Shown piece after piece: positions 31,763-33,767 of a DNA stretch of 33,767 bases. Where the stretch lies: NCBI GenBank assembly GCA_014860805.1, contig JACZJB010000218.1, positions 1 through 33,767 of the forward strand. The letters run 5' to 3'. Position numbers and translations under genes: made by a program. The notes below the pieces were generated by a model that made no database searches, was not told the DNA's origin, and saw only the letters and a program-made list of their open reading frames with translations. Position 1 is the stretch's first letter. Each line of letters begins with the position of its first letter. Source of the stretch: Anaerolineales bacterium (GTDB lineage Bacteria; Chloroflexota; Anaerolineae; Anaerolineales; Villigracilaceae).

Positions 31763-32514
31763 TCGGTGCTGAGCCTCGCAGTTGCGCCGCCATCCACGAT
31801 CATAGCTTGTCCCGTCATAAAGGATGATTGTTCATTATCGGCGAGGAAGTAGATCGCGTGTGCGATCTCTTCAGGTCTCCCCACCCGCCCGTTAACCGTT
31901 TTACGCGCGAGATTATCGAGCCGTTCCTGCATATTGCCCTGCCCCACATGACCTCGCCCCAAACCTGCACGCAGCATGGGCGTGTCCACTGCGCCTGGCA
32001 GAACAGCATTGACGCGAATATTATCAACAGCAAATTCTATAGCCATGGCACGAGTCAATGCAAGGATACCGCCTTTGGATGCAGCGTACGCGGCAATATT
32101 GGCGGAAGTCTGCACTGCATGGACCGATGAAATATTCACGATTGCGCCGCCGTTTTCCGCCTTGAGTAGAGGATAAGCTAATTTCACTCCTAAAAACACG
32201 GAGCGCAAATTTGCAGCCATAACGGAATCCCATTCCTCTACGGTAGTTTGAACGAGGGGCTTGGCAACTTGCAAGGCGGCATTGTTGACGATGGCATCCA
32301 GAGAAGGAGTGAAGGCCTGAGCTTTTTCAAAGATGGATTCCATATCTTCGGGGCGGGAGACATCAGCCTGAATAAAAAGACCATTTGGGAGGAAAGTGCC
32401 GCCAAATTCAGAACGGTCCACGCCAATGACGCGCCAGCCGTTTTCAGTGAAAAGAGCTACGGTTGCACGGCCGATTCCACCTGCCGCGCCTGTGATGAGG
32501 ATTGTCTTTGTCAT
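31759..32514 (-). CDS. SDR family oxidoreductase
   Basis: A 251-residue classical short-chain dehydrogenase/reductase. The cofactor loop is TGAAGGIG at 8-15, D32 after the second strand (GVDRS) suggests NAD rather than NADP, NNAA is at 77-80, catalytic Ser 130 in NISS, and the Y143-x3-K147 pair lies in YAASKGG. The C-terminal part ends with the usual GQAMIVDGG. Active site is complete. It could act on a sugar or sugar-nucleotide intermediate of the glycan pathway, but the substrate is not readable. It is linked to the four-TM gene by an ATGA overlap, and the preceding gene ends 25 bases upstream. Confidence 0.92.
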   Translation of the reverse strand: MTKTILITGAAGGIGRATVALFTENGWRVIGVDRSEFGGTFLPNGLFIQADVSRPEDMESIFEKAQAFTPSLDAIVNNAALQVAKPLVQTTVEEWDSVMAANLRSVFLGVKLAYPLLKAENGGAIVNISSVHAVQTSANIAAYAASKGGILALTRAMAIEFAVDNIRVNAVLPGAVDTPMLRAGLGRGHVGQGNMQERLDNLARKTVNGRVGRPEEIAHAIYFLADNEQSSFMTGQAMIVDGGATARLSTE

Positions 32515-32539
32515 AGGGTTATCTTTTTTGGATATGCTT

Positions 32540-33767
32540 TCATGGGATATTTAAACGAAACACAAGGCAGCCATCAATTGTAGTTTCAATATGATAGTTT
32601 TCAGAAACGAAGGAAAATATTTGCTCCATCCCAGGATGGATATACATCTTGCGTTTTACACCCGGTGTGGAATACTGCTCCTGGCGGGTTGCGGGATCCA
32701 GTGAAGGGATCGCATCCACACTTCTGGAACAATCCAAAATCAACTCGGGGCGGTTTGTAACCAAGTCATCAATATACGTGGATTCAATTTCTTCAGTCAG
32801 GGATTCGTCGATGAAAAGCGGATAATTTGTATATTTGACTGGCGACGTACGCCCTGAAACAAAATTGATGCCGCGTTCGGGATACCATGTCAGCACGAGA
32901 TCGTCAGGCCGGGTATTCCCGCGAATGTACGCAGAAAGCGGATCAATGTATTCCATTGCGCGGGCTGAATTAGAAAGCTGACCAATCGTTTGCCCATATC
33001 TTGATCCCGAAGATGGAGAAATAACAAGCATCAGTGCAATGAGTATGGCAGAAGCAAAAGCGCCTGTTCTTTTATCCCACCAGCGTAGGGATGAGACCTT
33101 GAACACAACCTGCCAAATCTCCGCAAAAACAAAAGCACAATAAACCGCAACGGCCAACATCCAGCTGATGTAATAATGCGTAAAGTTTCTACCTGAAAGA
33201 TTGCTCAACACGATCTCAATCGGAAACCAAAAAAGCAGGTAGGTTTCAAAAAGAGACAACTTTTTTTGCAGTAAATTATTCACTGCGCGGATGGCAAACA
33301 TAAACCAGCCAAACAATGTCAACCAGCCATACCAGGACAAACCATACCGTCCAAAACCGCCAAAGATGTCAAGCCAAACCCTGTCTTTCGCAGCAGAATA
33401 GGAAAAATTGAAAGTAATCGAGCCATAAATCATTTCAGCCGCACCGCCAAGCAGGGCAAAATATCCCGTCCATAGCAAAAGCGGAACCGCAAACCCAATC
33501 AGCGAAACAAGAACAATCCTCAAAGCCTCAATAAAATTGCGCTTGAATACATAAAAAAGGAATACAGCAAACAACATTGCGAAGTATCCGCCAATATTAT
33601 TTGCGCGAAAACTAAAACTTAGCCCAAACAATGCGCCGATCCAAAAATACTTCCAATCATCTCTTTGGGCATCTGCCATTGAGATGAAAAGATAAATTCC
33701 CAGGGCATTGAACAGCAGGGCATATTCTTCGGTGTAGTTGCCATATCCCAGTGCCACGCGCAAACCA
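32540..33767 (-). CDS. Multi-pass membrane protein, GT-C-like, 5' end outside the window
   Basis: Partial gene open to the window edge; at least 408 residues are visible and the true start lies beyond. It has about 8 hydrophobic segments followed by a soluble extracytoplasmic C-terminal domain of about 130 residues. The visible segment begins LGYGNYTEEYALLF, and SFRANNIGGYF, SGRNFTHYYISW and YPERGINFVSGR follow; the fold pattern is that of GT-C glycosyltransferases (PMT_2 or similar). Family assignment is weaker than for the two GT39 proteins because the N-terminal catalytic loop is missing. It belongs to the second glycan operon, with only 25 bases before the SDR gene. Confidence 0.65.
   Translation of the reverse strand, partial: GLRVALGYGNYTEEYALLFNALGIYLFISMADAQRDDWKYFWIGALFGLSFSFRANNIGGYFAMLFAVFLFYVFKRNFIEALRIVLVSLIGFAVPLLLWTGYFALLGGAAEMIYGSITFNFSYSAAKDRVWLDIFGGFGRYGLSWYGWLTLFGWFMFAIRAVNNLLQKKLSLFETYLLFWFPIEIVLSNLSGRNFTHYYISWMLAVAVYCAFVFAEIWQVVFKVSSLRWWDKRTGAFASAILIALMLVISPSSGSRYGQTIGQLSNSARAMEYIDPLSAYIRGNTRPDDLVLTWYPERGINFVSGRTSPVKYTNYPLFIDESLTEEIESTYIDDLVTNRPELILDCSRSVDAIPSLDPATRQEQYSTPGVKRKMYIHPGMEQIFSFVSENYHIETTIDGCLVFRLNIP

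Overview
The window looks like chromosomal DNA of a bacterium from the phylum Chloroflexota, most likely class Anaerolineae. This is an inference from three things: a run of small lipoproteins carrying an NBR1-type (four-tryptophan) Ig-like domain behind Pro/Thr-rich linkers, the general style of the proteins, and middling GC content. No rRNA, tRNA, CRISPR array, insertion sequence or phage gene was seen. Coding density is high and no stretch longer than about 300 bases lacks a gene.

Region 1 (1-7930, + strand) holds the 3' part of trmD, an MFS/SLC45-like transporter, and a complete BMP/nucleoside-type ABC importer. The importer has two different substrate-binding lipoproteins, two permeases and a double-NBD ATPase. 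The second binding protein has its own promoter with a nearby inverted repeat, and a strong terminator separates it from the permeases. This layout should give much more binding protein than membrane complex.

Region 2 (8071-12890, + strand) is a tandem set of five secreted lipoproteins built on one plan: lipobox, short Ala/Thr-rich segment, Pro/Thr linker, then an NBR1-type Ig-like domain with a conserved pair of cysteines. Three also carry an extra C-terminal domain. The set is punctuated by perfect hairpins and TATAAT boxes. It is the most unusual part of the window and its function is unknown.

Region 3 (12893-17189) has housekeeping genes: queG (epoxyqueuosine reductase) and a RdgB/HAM1 dITP/XTP pyrophosphatase on the + strand. 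Convergent to them is a two-gene unit with a membrane GAF histidine kinase and an alpha/beta hydrolase.

Region 4 (17213-33767, mostly - strand) is a cell-surface glycan cluster in two tightly overlapping operons. The first (24009 down to 17213) encodes a GT39-type GT-C transferase, a DUF6056-like membrane protein, a sulfotransferase, a GT2 glycosyltransferase, a short Wzz-like protein and a Wzy/O-antigen-ligase-like protein. The second (window edge down to 28181) encodes a GT-C-like membrane protein (partial), an SDR oxidoreductase, a four-TM protein, an MptE-like/DUF115 protein, a second GT39 and a second GT2; a lipoprotein sulfatase follows. Between the operons sits an opposite-strand, AT-richer insert (24069-26620) with an EVE-like/HNH endonuclease, probably a modification-dependent nuclease, and two unrelated lipoproteins. 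Together the operons suggest synthesis, polymerisation and sulfation of an exported polysaccharide, with GT-C enzymes using lipid-linked sugars outside the membrane.
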